DNA of 64,000 nucleotides from an uncultured Bacteroidales bacterium. Its GTDB lineage: Bacteria; Bacteroidota; Bacteroidia; Bacteroidales; P3. This document shows positions 27,860 through 36,185 of the stretch, piece after piece; the first letter of the stretch is position 1, and each line of letters begins with the position of its first letter. Both the position numbers and the translations under genes were made by a program. The DNA lies in NCBI GenBank assembly GCA_944321735.1, contig CALUMK010000010.1, positions 1-64,000 on the forward strand. Reading direction: 5' to 3'. The notes under the pieces are model-generated. The model had not been told where the DNA came from and did not search any database. It saw only the letters and a program-made list of their open reading frames with translations.

Positions 27860-27899
27860 CGAAAGTGCAAAGAAATTTTCCCTGCCACTTGGCAAGAAT

Positions 27900-27981
27900 C
27901 TATTAACATCCTTGGAAATTCCTCTGCTGTCCGCCCCCTTTCCTCCCCTCGAACAGAAGGAACTATTAACATCCTTGGAAA
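27900..27981. repeat. 19-bp direct repeat between topB and the DUF3127 gene
   Basis: CTATTAACATCCTTGGAAA occurs twice without mismatch, at 27900-27918 and 27963-27981 (63 bases apart). It lies upstream of the DUF3127 gene. Confidence 0.8.
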
Positions 27982-28060
27982 ACCCCGGCAAAAGCCCCAC
28001 AAAACCAAGCCCGCCGAACAAGACAGCCAAGCCGCAAAAAAACTTCGGCAACGCAGCCAA

Positions 28061-30088
28061 TCAGCCATTTCCCTCTGCTTCGCCTATCTCGGTCCGCCGG
28101 GCCGCCTTCACTTCCTCCACCACCCCGCAGACCATCTGTTTGAGCTGCACCATGAACTGGGCGGCAGAGTATTTCCCGTCGGCTATTTCCCTTAGTTTCT
28201 TCTCCCATTGCCCGGTCAGTTCGGCCGACTTGAGCAAGCGATTCTGTATCGTCTCGATCAGTTTTATCCCCGTCGGCGTAGGCAGAATCCGCTTCTTGTC
28301 CTTATAGACATACTTGCGCTTGAGCAAGGTCTCTATAATCGCCGCCCGGGTGGAAGGCCTCCCTATCCCGTTGGCTTTCATCAGATCGCGCAGTTCCTCA
28401 TCGTCCACGTTCTTGCCCGCCGTCTCCATCGCCTTGAGCAAATCGCCCTCGCTCATATACTTGGGAGGCTGGGTCTGCTTCTGGACAATTTCCGGCTTAT
28501 GCGGTCCTTTCTCGCCCACCTTGTACTCCGGCAGCACATTTTCTTGATTATCCTTCTCCTCCTCTTCCCCTTGCTGCGCCTTGGAAGGGAACACCACCCG
28601 CCAGCCAGGCTCGGTTATCACCTTGCCGGTAGCTTTGAATTGTATCAGCGTGTCTTTCTTCTTTTTGCCTTTCCCCGCCGAACTAGTTTCCCCGCTTTCT
28701 TCGCGCGATGCCAAAGCGGACTGATTGCCGCCTGCCGAAACCGCCGCCTCAACATCCTCCGGGCTTTCCCCCACTTCCGGCATCGTACGCTCCAAGCTTT
28801 CCGCAACATTCCCTTGAAGCCCGGCATCCGCATCGGGCAACCCGCCCGCCATTCCGCCCAAGTCCACTTGCGCCATCACCGTCGTGTTGGCATACTCGCA
28901 ATCGGGATAAAACACCGCGATGAAACGGCGGATTACCATATCCAACACCAATTTCTCGTTCCGGTTCAGCGTGGCAGCCGCCCCGAACTCCCCGGTGGGA
29001 ATAATGGCATGGTGGTCGGTTATCTTCTTGTCGTTAAATACCTTGCTACTCTTTCGCAAGCTTTTCTGCGCCAATAAAGGAGCGGTCAGATCGGCGTACG
29101 GGCTTAGTCCGCGCAACATCCCCGGCACTTTGGGATAAATGTCGTTGGGAAGGAAGTTGGTATCGACGCGAGGATAGGTAGTCAGTTTCTTTTCGTAAAG
29201 GTTCTGAATGATTTGCAAGGTCTCATCGGCCGAGAAGCCGAACTTTTTGTTGCTTTCCACCTGCAAAAGGGTCAAATCGAAGAGCTTGGGCGGATGCTCC
29301 TTGGCCTTTTTCTTTTCCACCTTGGTGATTTCCAGCGGTTTGTCCGCCACTTGCCGGCAAAGCTCCTTGGCGGCCTCTTCCGTGGCGAGCCTGCCTTTGG
29401 TACTTTGGAACTGGCCTCCCCGGTAAAGGGTACGGAGTTCCCAAAATTTTTCCGGCTTGAAATTCTCTATCGCCTTCTGGCGTTCCACCAAGATAGCCAA
29501 GGTCGGGGTCTGGACGCGGCCTATCGACAAGACCTGGCCGGGGATGCCGAATTTGAGGGTATAGGCGCGGCTGGCATTCATCCCCAGCAGCCAGTCGCCG
29601 ATGGCCCGCACCGAACCGGCAGCATAGAGATTGTCGAAATCGGAAGCGGGATAGAGTTTGGCGAAGCCTTCCTTGATGGCTTCTTCGGTCAAAGAGGATA
29701 TCCAAAGGCGTTTCACCGGCACTTTGCAGCCCGCCTTCTGCATGACCCATCGCTGGATTACTTCCCCTTCCTGCCCGGCATCGCCGCAGTTGATCACTTC
29801 CTCGCACCGGGCCATCAGGTCGCTCAGAATCTGGAACTGGTTCATGCTGCCTTTTTCCGGAATCAGCTTCAGCTTGAAAGTCGGGGGTATCATCGGCAGC
29901 ACTTCCATCCGCCAGCGTTTCCATTCGGGGGTATAGTCGTCGGGCTCGAAAAGGGTGCAGAGATGGCCGAAGGTCCACGACACCCAGTAGCCGTTGCCTT
30001 CCATATAGCCGTTCTTGGCGGTCGTGGCCCCGATTACACGCGCTATTTCCCTGCCCACGCTGGGCTTTTCGGCTATACAGAGTTTCAT
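28061..30088 (-). CDS. topB: DNA topoisomerase III (type IA)
   Basis: A 675-residue type IA topoisomerase that relaxes and decatenates DNA by a single-strand break. The toprim domain is at the N-terminus (LCIAEKPSVGREIARVIGA, then NCGDAGQEGEVIQRW). The catalytic tyrosine is in TYPRVDT (304-310, Tyr305). DHHAIIPTGE and ANGIGRPSTRAAIIETLLKRKYV follow. Residues about 411-478 are an Ala/Glu/Gly/Lys-rich insertion not expected in the fold (GGLPDADAGLQ to GKGKKKKDT). No C-terminal zinc ribbon is present. AAGGAA precedes the ATG. Probably the first gene of a minus-strand group with DUF3127 and the hydrolase. Confidence 0.93.
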   Translation of the reverse strand: MKLCIAEKPSVGREIARVIGATTAKNGYMEGNGYWVSWTFGHLCTLFEPDDYTPEWKRWRMEVLPMIPPTFKLKLIPEKGSMNQFQILSDLMARCEEVINCGDAGQEGEVIQRWVMQKAGCKVPVKRLWISSLTEEAIKEGFAKLYPASDFDNLYAAGSVRAIGDWLLGMNASRAYTLKFGIPGQVLSIGRVQTPTLAILVERQKAIENFKPEKFWELRTLYRGGQFQSTKGRLATEEAAKELCRQVADKPLEITKVEKKKAKEHPPKLFDLTLLQVESNKKFGFSADETLQIIQNLYEKKLTTYPRVDTNFLPNDIYPKVPGMLRGLSPYADLTAPLLAQKSLRKSSKVFNDKKITDHHAIIPTGEFGAAATLNRNEKLVLDMVIRRFIAVFYPDCEYANTTVMAQVDLGGMAGGLPDADAGLQGNVAESLERTMPEVGESPEDVEAAVSAGGNQSALASREESGETSSAGKGKKKKDTLIQFKATGKVITEPGWRVVFPSKAQQGEEEEKDNQENVLPEYKVGEKGPHKPEIVQKQTQPPKYMSEGDLLKAMETAGKNVDDEELRDLMKANGIGRPSTRAAIIETLLKRKYVYKDKKRILPTPTGIKLIETIQNRLLKSAELTGQWEKKLREIADGKYSAAQFMVQLKQMVCGVVEEVKAARRTEIGEAEGNG

Positions 30089-30124
30089 TTCCTTAGCTTG
30101 CTTTACCTATCGATACCCCTTAAA

Positions 30125-30317
30125 CCCAAATCGGTCATTAGACTTTGGGTAGATTGTCCGCTTATGTCATGCAGCATGCTTCTCGCCTAGCCGAAGGCGT
30201 AGCGGGCTACGTCGAGGCGTAGCGAGGAGCAAGATGCGGACAGAAGCGGGCAAGATGCCCGAAAGCCTCACTTTCCCAATCAAAAACGGACTCGGCGCGT
30301 CTAATGACCGATTTGGG
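30125..30317 (-). mobile_element. 193-bp inverted-repeat element (MITE-like), copy 2
   Basis: Same family as the element at 5141 but inverted. It has perfect 19-base termini and an exact 5-bp target duplication, TTAAA, at 30120-30124 and 30318-30322. Confidence 0.9.
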
Positions 30318-30392
30318 TTAAAGGCATAGAGCAGCAAAAATACAAAAACCTCTCTGATTCCCGGAAAAACCGTAATATTGGAACCCGCAGAT

Positions 30393-30673
30393 GGCGGTGT
30401 GTCATAATGAGCAATCGGCTTCGTTGCTTTGGTTTCACCGAAAACAGGCTGCACCTCGGCCAAACTCGAACCTATCGGCTGGGTTTGGCTCTCGGTTTGC
30501 ACTGTTTTTCGAGTCTCGGACTCAGTCACGAACCGCAGTGCAAGCCGAATGCAGAGGGCATGTCTGCTTGCACTATGCTGAGGCGCAGCCTGCGTTCGCT
30601 GCGGAGCAGCAACAGTACGCTCCTTCGTTCTCGCTCTCTGCGCCTTGCATCTTACTCACTCTGACACACCGCC
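30393..30673. repeat. 281-bp hairpin element with self-complementary ends
   Basis: The left end GGCGGTGTGTCATAATGAG pairs with the right end CTCACTCTGACACACCGCC (two mismatches). The inner bases CTTCGTTGC (left) and GCATCTTA (right) recur in the shorter element at 37635-37754, whose outer arms are different but again complementary to each other. The centre carries GCAGTGCAAGCCGAATGCAG and GCTGAGGCGCAGCCTGC, shared with the repeat near 23510-23575. Confidence 0.65.
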
Positions 30674-30804
30674 TGAGATTTATTTCAAATCCCTATTTTG
30701 ATACACCCTCATCTTTCTCCTAAGCTGCATTTTCTACTTGAACTTGCTCAGGCAAGCGAAACCCAATCTTGCATTTCCAAACGCAGACACGGTTCCCTAT
30801 TTAT

Positions 30805-30996
30805 CCCAAATCGGTCATTAGACTTTGGGAGATTGCCCGCTTGTGTCATGCAGCATGCTTCTCGCCTAGCCGAAGGCGTAGCGGGCTACGTCGAGGCGTA
30901 GCGAGAAACAGGATGCGGACAGAAGCGGGCAAGATGCCCGAATGCCTCATTTTCCTAATCAGAAACGGACTCGGCGTGTCTAATGACCGATTTGGG
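30805..30996 (-). mobile_element. 192-bp inverted-repeat element (MITE-like), copy 3
   Basis: Inverted relative to copy 1. Termini match the family and the exact 5-bp duplication TTTAT is present at 30800-30804 and 30997-31001. Confidence 0.9.
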
Positions 30997-31070
30997 TTTA
31001 TAGAACATACCACATTATTTGTACCTTTGGCTGTAGCGAAGGTAGCTTGGCCACCATCGTCTAAACAAGC

Positions 31071-31102
31071 TTTGTTTCTAATCTCGACTTTCGCTACCTT
31101 TG
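31071..31102 (+). promoter_or_regulatory. repeat-borne promoter upstream of the second R-M system
   Basis: TTTG (31071-31074), 20 bases, then TACCTTTG (31095-31102). The stretch CTCGACTTTCGCTA just before and into the -7 box is identical to that of the promoter ahead of the toxin-antitoxin pair at 23601-23631. Transcription would start near 31109, leaving a leader of about 230 bases. Confidence 0.65.
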
Positions 31103-31340
31103 TCTACGGACTCTGGTTGAATCATAGGAAAAACATTGGATATAAAGGTTTTTTGAGAAAACCACCACACATGCCAATGGCTATCCAAAGAGCCAGAGAA
31201 AAATCAAACAACCTTTTCAAAGGGAGTATGAATCAGCTCGACCTACTTGGGAGATTCTGCTTTGCATAGTAACTATATGCAGCAAGTCACACGAGTCGGC
31301 CAGACTGGCCGCAAAGTTGAATAAATAGCACAATGAAGCC

Positions 31341-33215
31341 ATGGCTGAAAAGAAAGAATTTATTTCAAATCGAAAAGCTGTCACATATCTTGATTTGTTT
31401 GCAGGGGCTGGAGGATTCAGCGAGGGTTTCATGCAAGCCTATACGGATGACAAATACTATGACTTCCGTCTGGCGAGCGACATTAACGAGAATTGCGAAC
31501 TTACGCACCGTATCCGCTATAACAAGATGCTCGGACTTGACACAAAATTCATATGCCAAGACATCATGGAGGATTCCTTTCTGCCGAATCTCTTGAAAGA
31601 AATCGGCAATCAAGAAATAGATGTCGTCACAGGGGGACCGAGCTGCCAATCATTCAGCCTCGCAGGACGTAGAAGAAAACTCGATAAGCGCGATGATTTG
31701 TTTTATCATTATTTGAAGGTCATCAAAGCCTTACGCCCTAAATATTTCGTAATGGAAAATGTTAAAGGAATCCTTACCAAAGATGAAGGACGCATAAAAG
31801 AGAGGATTCTTCGTGAAATCAGGTCAATCGTTGACGATACAAAGATGTACATGTTGTTTGCCTTCATGGATGATGTCCTTAAGCCACAAATGCCCAATTC
31901 GCTTTATTACGCTTTATATGTCAGGTTGCATATGGAAACATCCATAGATGATGCAGACAAACAAAATGAAATCTTCTTCAATAACCTTGACCAACAGCTG
32001 AAAGATATCACCAAACATCTCCCTTATAGCGTAAGCAAGAGTGACAAATACGTAAATACAATTCGTCATGGGCTTTTGTTGCTTCAAATGAAGCAGCAGC
32101 GTGAAGCCATCCGCAAGCAGGTTATTCAACTGAAAACCAACGCTCATATCGACAACGATACCTTTGTAGACGGCTACAATAATATCATCGAGACCCTATC
32201 GGACGAACAGATTCGCGAAAAGACTTTGAATGCGATTGATAAGATAGCAGAAAGGGGAGATTGCGCAGAAGAAGCCAAAACGCTGAAAAAATCCCTTGAA
32301 ATCCTTACTTCCACTTTCGATGAGTGTATTGAGTATATCCAAAAACAACTCCAAGACAATAAAAGCATTCTCGACCATCTGAACGACTTAATGAAGGAGA
32401 TACGATTATATAACATAGAGGAACCCTTGATACTCCTCTCTTCCAATTATGGCGTGCCACAGAATCGGGAAAGGGTTGTATTTATTGGCTGCCGGAACGA
32501 TCAGGAAGTAATCAATGAGATTCCTCCAACAGTTGCAGAAAAAGACAAGGTAAATGTCTATGAGGCACTTTGGGACTTGAACATGGTTGGCAATGGTGAA
32601 ACCGCCACTTCGTATAAGAAACCTGAATTGATTCCCGAATTTGAAAGCACAAAAATCCAACGAGCTGTTCAAGGCGAACCTGACAAACGCGGGCTTCTAT
32701 TCTCCGAATGGTCAAAGATTGGCCGTCTAGGGCATCGGTTCACATTCGATGAAAAACCCTTTTATATACTGAATATGAACGACTTGAATAAACCAACAAA
32801 ATACCAACGCATGGAACTTTTCAATCATCAGACAAGTCTTCAGAATAACACTGTGCGTGAACGATTGAAAATCATTGCCAAGTATGGATCCTATGATGAT
32901 GCAAAAGCAGAACTCCAAGCCAAAGGGGTAGCATCTCAAAAGCGTAATTATGTAGTCCTGAATCCCCTCGGACAAAGCCCGACTGTCTGCACGATGCCTG
33001 ATGACTTCATTCATTATTCCGCATACCGTCCTACGACTGTCCGAGAAATGGCGCGTCTGCAGAGTTTTGACGATTCATTTGTTTTCCAAGGGAAGCGTCA
33101 GACCGGAGGCAATAACCGTCAAAAGGAAATACCCCAATATACATTGGTAGGCAATGCCGTTCCTCCGCTAATGGCAAGAGCCATCGCCAACACCTTATTG
33201 AAACATATTAAATAG
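31341..33215 (+). CDS. DNA (cytosine-5) methyltransferase of an MvaI/BcnI-like R-M system
   Basis: A 624-residue C5 methyltransferase. Motif I FAGAGGF (20-26), motif IV GGPSCQSFS (98-106) where the usual second Pro is Ser but the catalytic Cys102 is kept, motif VI MENV (138-141), motif VIII QNRERV (374-379), and motif X GNAVPPLMARAIA near the end. The 235 residues between motifs VI and VIII are normally about 40; the extra segment is largely helical and charged (KQQREAIRKQVIQL, DEQIREKTLNAID). It lies 13 bases upstream of the nuclease. Base composition is visibly more A/T-rich than the flanking housekeeping genes, suggesting horizontal acquisition. Confidence 0.92.
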   Translation: MAEKKEFISNRKAVTYLDLFAGAGGFSEGFMQAYTDDKYYDFRLASDINENCELTHRIRYNKMLGLDTKFICQDIMEDSFLPNLLKEIGNQEIDVVTGGPSCQSFSLAGRRRKLDKRDDLFYHYLKVIKALRPKYFVMENVKGILTKDEGRIKERILREIRSIVDDTKMYMLFAFMDDVLKPQMPNSLYYALYVRLHMETSIDDADKQNEIFFNNLDQQLKDITKHLPYSVSKSDKYVNTIRHGLLLLQMKQQREAIRKQVIQLKTNAHIDNDTFVDGYNNIIETLSDEQIREKTLNAIDKIAERGDCAEEAKTLKKSLEILTSTFDECIEYIQKQLQDNKSILDHLNDLMKEIRLYNIEEPLILLSSNYGVPQNRERVVFIGCRNDQEVINEIPPTVAEKDKVNVYEALWDLNMVGNGETATSYKKPELIPEFESTKIQRAVQGEPDKRGLLFSEWSKIGRLGHRFTFDEKPFYILNMNDLNKPTKYQRMELFNHQTSLQNNTVRERLKIIAKYGSYDDAKAELQAKGVASQKRNYVVLNPLGQSPTVCTMPDDFIHYSAYRPTTVREMARLQSFDDSFVFQGKRQTGGNNRQKEIPQYTLVGNAVPPLMARAIANTLLKHIK

Positions 33216-33228
33216 AAAACGGTTTCAC

Positions 33229-34407
33229 ATGGTCAATATGCGTCCATTCACTGACTTTGAGCAGAAGAACTTGAAATTTCTTGTAAACCACAATGTGAAG
33301 TTTACACTTGTTGAGATTACCCCTACCGGCTTAGGAAAGGGCATTCTCGACTCAACTGCCCCTATGCGATCCTATTTCCTTGAAAACGGAATCCACAACT
33401 ACGAAGAGCAGCTTCAAGGACAAGAACACAAGCAGATGAAAAACGCTTGCATTCTGACAGAGACCACCAACATTGACACCAAGGCATCTTTCTATCGTCC
33501 AAACACAAAGAAAGGTGACCCACGCATGTGGATTTATGGATTTGGGTCATACACACAAGGTAATGATATTCATGTCCTTTTCTGGCATGAAAACACATTA
33601 TACACCATTAATATCACCCGCATTGACATAGAGAAGTGTTACAACACTGCCATTATCAATCCCATGCAAGAGATTCTAAAAACCATCAACAGAATGGGGA
33701 GCTCTGTTTCCGAAGAACTCCTTGGACGCTTCCGTGCGGTTAAAGACCAATGGTTTGAAACCGAGGTTACCGCCGATACAGGTATCGGAAGAACCATCGA
33801 GTCCTTCCTCGGCATCACCATGAACAGCGATAAGACTCCTGACTACAAGGGTATTGAATTGAAGAGTCACCGAGAGAAAAGAAGCAGCAAGAAGAATGTG
33901 CTGTTTACACAAACTCCCGATTGGGACATCAGTACATTGAAATCCGGGCGTGAAATCGTCGAAAGATATGGCTATGTAAATGCAGATGGATTCAAAACCT
34001 ACCAGAATACCGTGCAATGCACACCTCCCAACAGCAATACGTTATTCCTGAACGTCAACCACTTGAACAAACTCCTTGAACTGCAAGCAGAAAGACAAAA
34101 CATTGAGGACATTGCCGCATGGAGGTTAGTAAAGTTGCACCAACGACTCCTAACAAAACATCGTGAAACATTCTGGATAGAAGTAGAGAACACGCTGAAT
34201 GATGGCAAGGAGTACTTCCGCTACAAGCAGATTGAACACACAAAGAATCCTAACATCGGCCAATTTGACGTACTCCTTGAGCAGAACATGATCACAGTTG
34301 ATTTGCTTCTATGCCGCCCAAGCGGGCATGGAGACACTTATTCATTCAAAATCAAAAAGAAAGGCATGCCATTGCTCTTCCCTGAAAACGTAATTTATGT
34401 CCTATAG
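33229..34407 (+). CDS. MvaI/BcnI-family type II restriction endonuclease
   Basis: A 392-residue nuclease. The catalytic region IGRTIESFLGITMNSDKTPDYKGIELKSHR gives E191, D205, E210 and K212 of a MutH-like PD-(D/E)XK site, the arrangement of the MvaI/BcnI family, monomeric enzymes that nick each strand in turn. Family members cut CCWGG (MvaI) or CCSGG (BcnI); which applies here cannot be read from sequence. The founders are guarded by N4-cytosine methylases, whereas this one is paired with a C5 enzyme. An alternative start is the ATG nine bases downstream. It follows the methyltransferase by 13 bases. Confidence 0.87.
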   Translation: MVNMRPFTDFEQKNLKFLVNHNVKFTLVEITPTGLGKGILDSTAPMRSYFLENGIHNYEEQLQGQEHKQMKNACILTETTNIDTKASFYRPNTKKGDPRMWIYGFGSYTQGNDIHVLFWHENTLYTINITRIDIEKCYNTAIINPMQEILKTINRMGSSVSEELLGRFRAVKDQWFETEVTADTGIGRTIESFLGITMNSDKTPDYKGIELKSHREKRSSKKNVLFTQTPDWDISTLKSGREIVERYGYVNADGFKTYQNTVQCTPPNSNTLFLNVNHLNKLLELQAERQNIEDIAAWRLVKLHQRLLTKHRETFWIEVENTLNDGKEYFRYKQIEHTKNPNIGQFDVLLEQNMITVDLLLCRPSGHGDTYSFKIKKKGMPLLFPENVIYVL

Positions 34408-34497
34408 CCAATTTGATAAATTTTGCCTATTGGTCCAATCTATCCAATACGTCAAAGATACGCAAACGCATCTGCCAAAACATTACACATTATTTTC

Positions 34498-35121
34498 ATG
34501 AAAGGCAAAGTGAACTTCAAACCGGGGACGATGATTTATCCGTTGCCGGCGGTCTTGGTGGGCTGCGGGGCGAGCGAGGAAGACTACAATCTTATCACCG
34601 TTGCATGGACAGGCATCCTCTGCACCAACCCGCCCGTCTGCTACATTTCCATCCGTCCGGAGCGGCACTCCTACGGCCTTATAAAGAAATACGGCGAATT
34701 CACGATAAACCTGACCACTCAGGCTTTGGCCAAGGCTACCGACTGGTGCGGGGTCAAGTCCGGGCGGGATTATGACAAATTCAAGGAATGCGGGCTGCAG
34801 GCTGCGGCGGGGGAAGAGGTCAAGGCACCGATTGTCGTGGAATCCCCATTGAGCTTGGAATGCAAAGTGCGGCAGTCGCTGCCTTTGGGTTCGCACGAGG
34901 TCTTCATAGCCGATATTGTCAACATCCAAGCCGATGAGAAGTACATGGATCCGGAAACCGGCAAATTCGACTTGGCCCGTTCCGGACTCTTGGTCTATGC
35001 ACACGGGGACTACTATGAGACGGGCGAAGCGATAGGCCGCTTCGGCTGGTCGGTGCAGAAGAAAAAACGGAAAACAAGCAAGCAATCCCCCAAAGGAGGC
35101 AATAAAGAAAGCCTTGCCTAA
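34498..35121 (+). CDS. flavin reductase-like FMN-binding protein
   Basis: A 207-residue member of the flavin reductase-like split-barrel family, which binds FMN and often transfers electrons from NAD(P)H. The pattern is visible in PGTMIYPLPAVLVGCGASEEDYNLITVAWTGILCTNPPVCYISIRPERHSYGLI and GEFTINLTT. The ATG at 34498 is preferred to an upstream ATG because MKGKVNFKPGTMIYP is the usual beginning. The last 20 residues are Lys/Ser-rich. Single gene following the R-M system. Confidence 0.87.
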   Translation: MKGKVNFKPGTMIYPLPAVLVGCGASEEDYNLITVAWTGILCTNPPVCYISIRPERHSYGLIKKYGEFTINLTTQALAKATDWCGVKSGRDYDKFKECGLQAAAGEEVKAPIVVESPLSLECKVRQSLPLGSHEVFIADIVNIQADEKYMDPETGKFDLARSGLLVYAHGDYYETGEAIGRFGWSVQKKKRKTSKQSPKGGNKESLA

Positions 35122-35198
35122 GGAAGCCGAGACCTCTTAGCACAAGGCTGATGGAAACCGAAGCATAACTGCCGGCATGACAGCCGTCAAGCACAAAA

Positions 35199-35867
35199 CT
35201 AAGCTTTTGGGTTCTGCTGTCCTGCCTGAGCTGCCTTGCGCTTCTTGACTACCCGCTTCACTATAAAATACCCGAGAACCACTACCACGATGGCCAGAAT
35301 GCCATAGCCAATCTCATGACTGTAGGTCGAAGCCAAGTTGGATACATCCTCGGTGGTTTCGACATTGGGGAAAGAGACCCGTACCACATAACCCAAAACG
35401 GCCAGAACGATATTCCAAAGACCGGCGCCCAGCGTAGTAAAGAGCAAAAACGTATGCAGCTTCATCTCGGCCAGACCCGCCGGAATGGAAATCAGCTGGC
35501 GGACCGCAGGCACCAAACGGCCAAAGAAGGTGGAAACGACCCCGTGCTTGCGGAAATATTCCTCGGCATGAGCCACCTTTTCCCCATTGAGCAGGCAAAG
35601 ATGCCCTACCCGGCTGTTGGCGAACTTATAGACGATAGGACGCCCCAGCCATTTGGCCAAGTAATAGTTAATCAACGCGCCCGCATCCGCCCCCAAGGTA
35701 GCCACCAAGACCACCAGGACGATATTCATTTCCGAGTCCGGCCCCAAAGCCAGCCAAGCGGCCGGAGGCACAATCACTTCGGAAGGGAAAGGGATGAACG
35801 AGCTTTCAATCATCATTCCCAAGAAAACCGTCCAATAATTCAGGTTGTCGAGAAAAAATTCAATCAT
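35199..35867 (-). CDS. DedA-family membrane protein
   Basis: A 222-residue inner-membrane protein of the DedA/VTT family, implicated in lipid carrier recycling (undecaprenyl phosphate or phospholipid flipping) and membrane homeostasis. It shows the re-entrant segment ESSFIPFPSEVIVPPAAWLAL, ALINYYLAKWLGRP, the signature FFGRLVPAVRQLISIPAGLAEM, and C-terminal transmembrane helices, ending with a Lys-rich tail. A TATCTTCG -7-like box lies 30 bases upstream of the start on the same strand. Confidence 0.92.
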   Translation of the reverse strand: MIEFFLDNLNYWTVFLGMMIESSFIPFPSEVIVPPAAWLALGPDSEMNIVLVVLVATLGADAGALINYYLAKWLGRPIVYKFANSRVGHLCLLNGEKVAHAEEYFRKHGVVSTFFGRLVPAVRQLISIPAGLAEMKLHTFLLFTTLGAGLWNIVLAVLGYVVRVSFPNVETTEDVSNLASTYSHEIGYGILAIVVVVLGYFIVKRVVKKRKAAQAGQQNPKA

Positions 35868-36185
35868 ATAGCAGCCTGTATTTCGAATTAGAAAGCGCGA
35901 AGATAGTGCAAATCGCGTGTAGTGCCAAACTCGCTGTTTCGGTAAAAATCAAAGGCATCGTGCAAACAGTCCCACCAACCCAACATTCACATCACAATCA
36001 ATCAATTAAAAAACAAATCACTTCTCACTCAAATCCAAATTTCGGCATTTTCATCTTGATTCCACCCCTCCACGCCCCCTGTGACGGCTATCTTCGCCTG
36101 CCTTATCGAAAACGGGTACCTTTAACAATACCGTGCCCTCCTGACGAGGAATGGCAAGACACCTGTCCCGAAGTTGACAAGAACC
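35868..36185. other. intergenic region between divergent genes
   Basis: About 320 bases, A/T-rich in the middle. A minus-strand TATCTTCG box at 35898-35905 with TTTG three bases upstream probably serves the DedA gene. I see no gene or hairpin. Confidence 0.45.
35898..35905 (-). promoter_or_regulatory. candidate -7 box (TATCTTCG) for the DedA gene
   Basis: Minus-strand TTTG, three bases, TATCTTCGC: the same unusual arrangement as at 24228-24242. Confidence 0.45.

Larger units (their letters stand above)
30089..31340. other. 1.25-kb repeat-rich gene-free interval upstream of the second R-M system
   Basis: It contains no credible gene. In order it holds one 193-bp inverted-repeat element, a 281-bp hairpin element, a second inverted-repeat element, and a promoter-bearing repeat fragment, then about 240 bases of A/T-rich leader before the methyltransferase ATG. 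Several frames of 60-160 codons run across the repeats, but their translation is just that of the repeat. Confidence 0.75.

Noticed and set aside
30769-31269. A 166-codon frame across the third inverted-repeat element
   Set aside because: Its translation is that of the repeat (the same residues arise from other copies) and it has no domain or ribosome-binding site.
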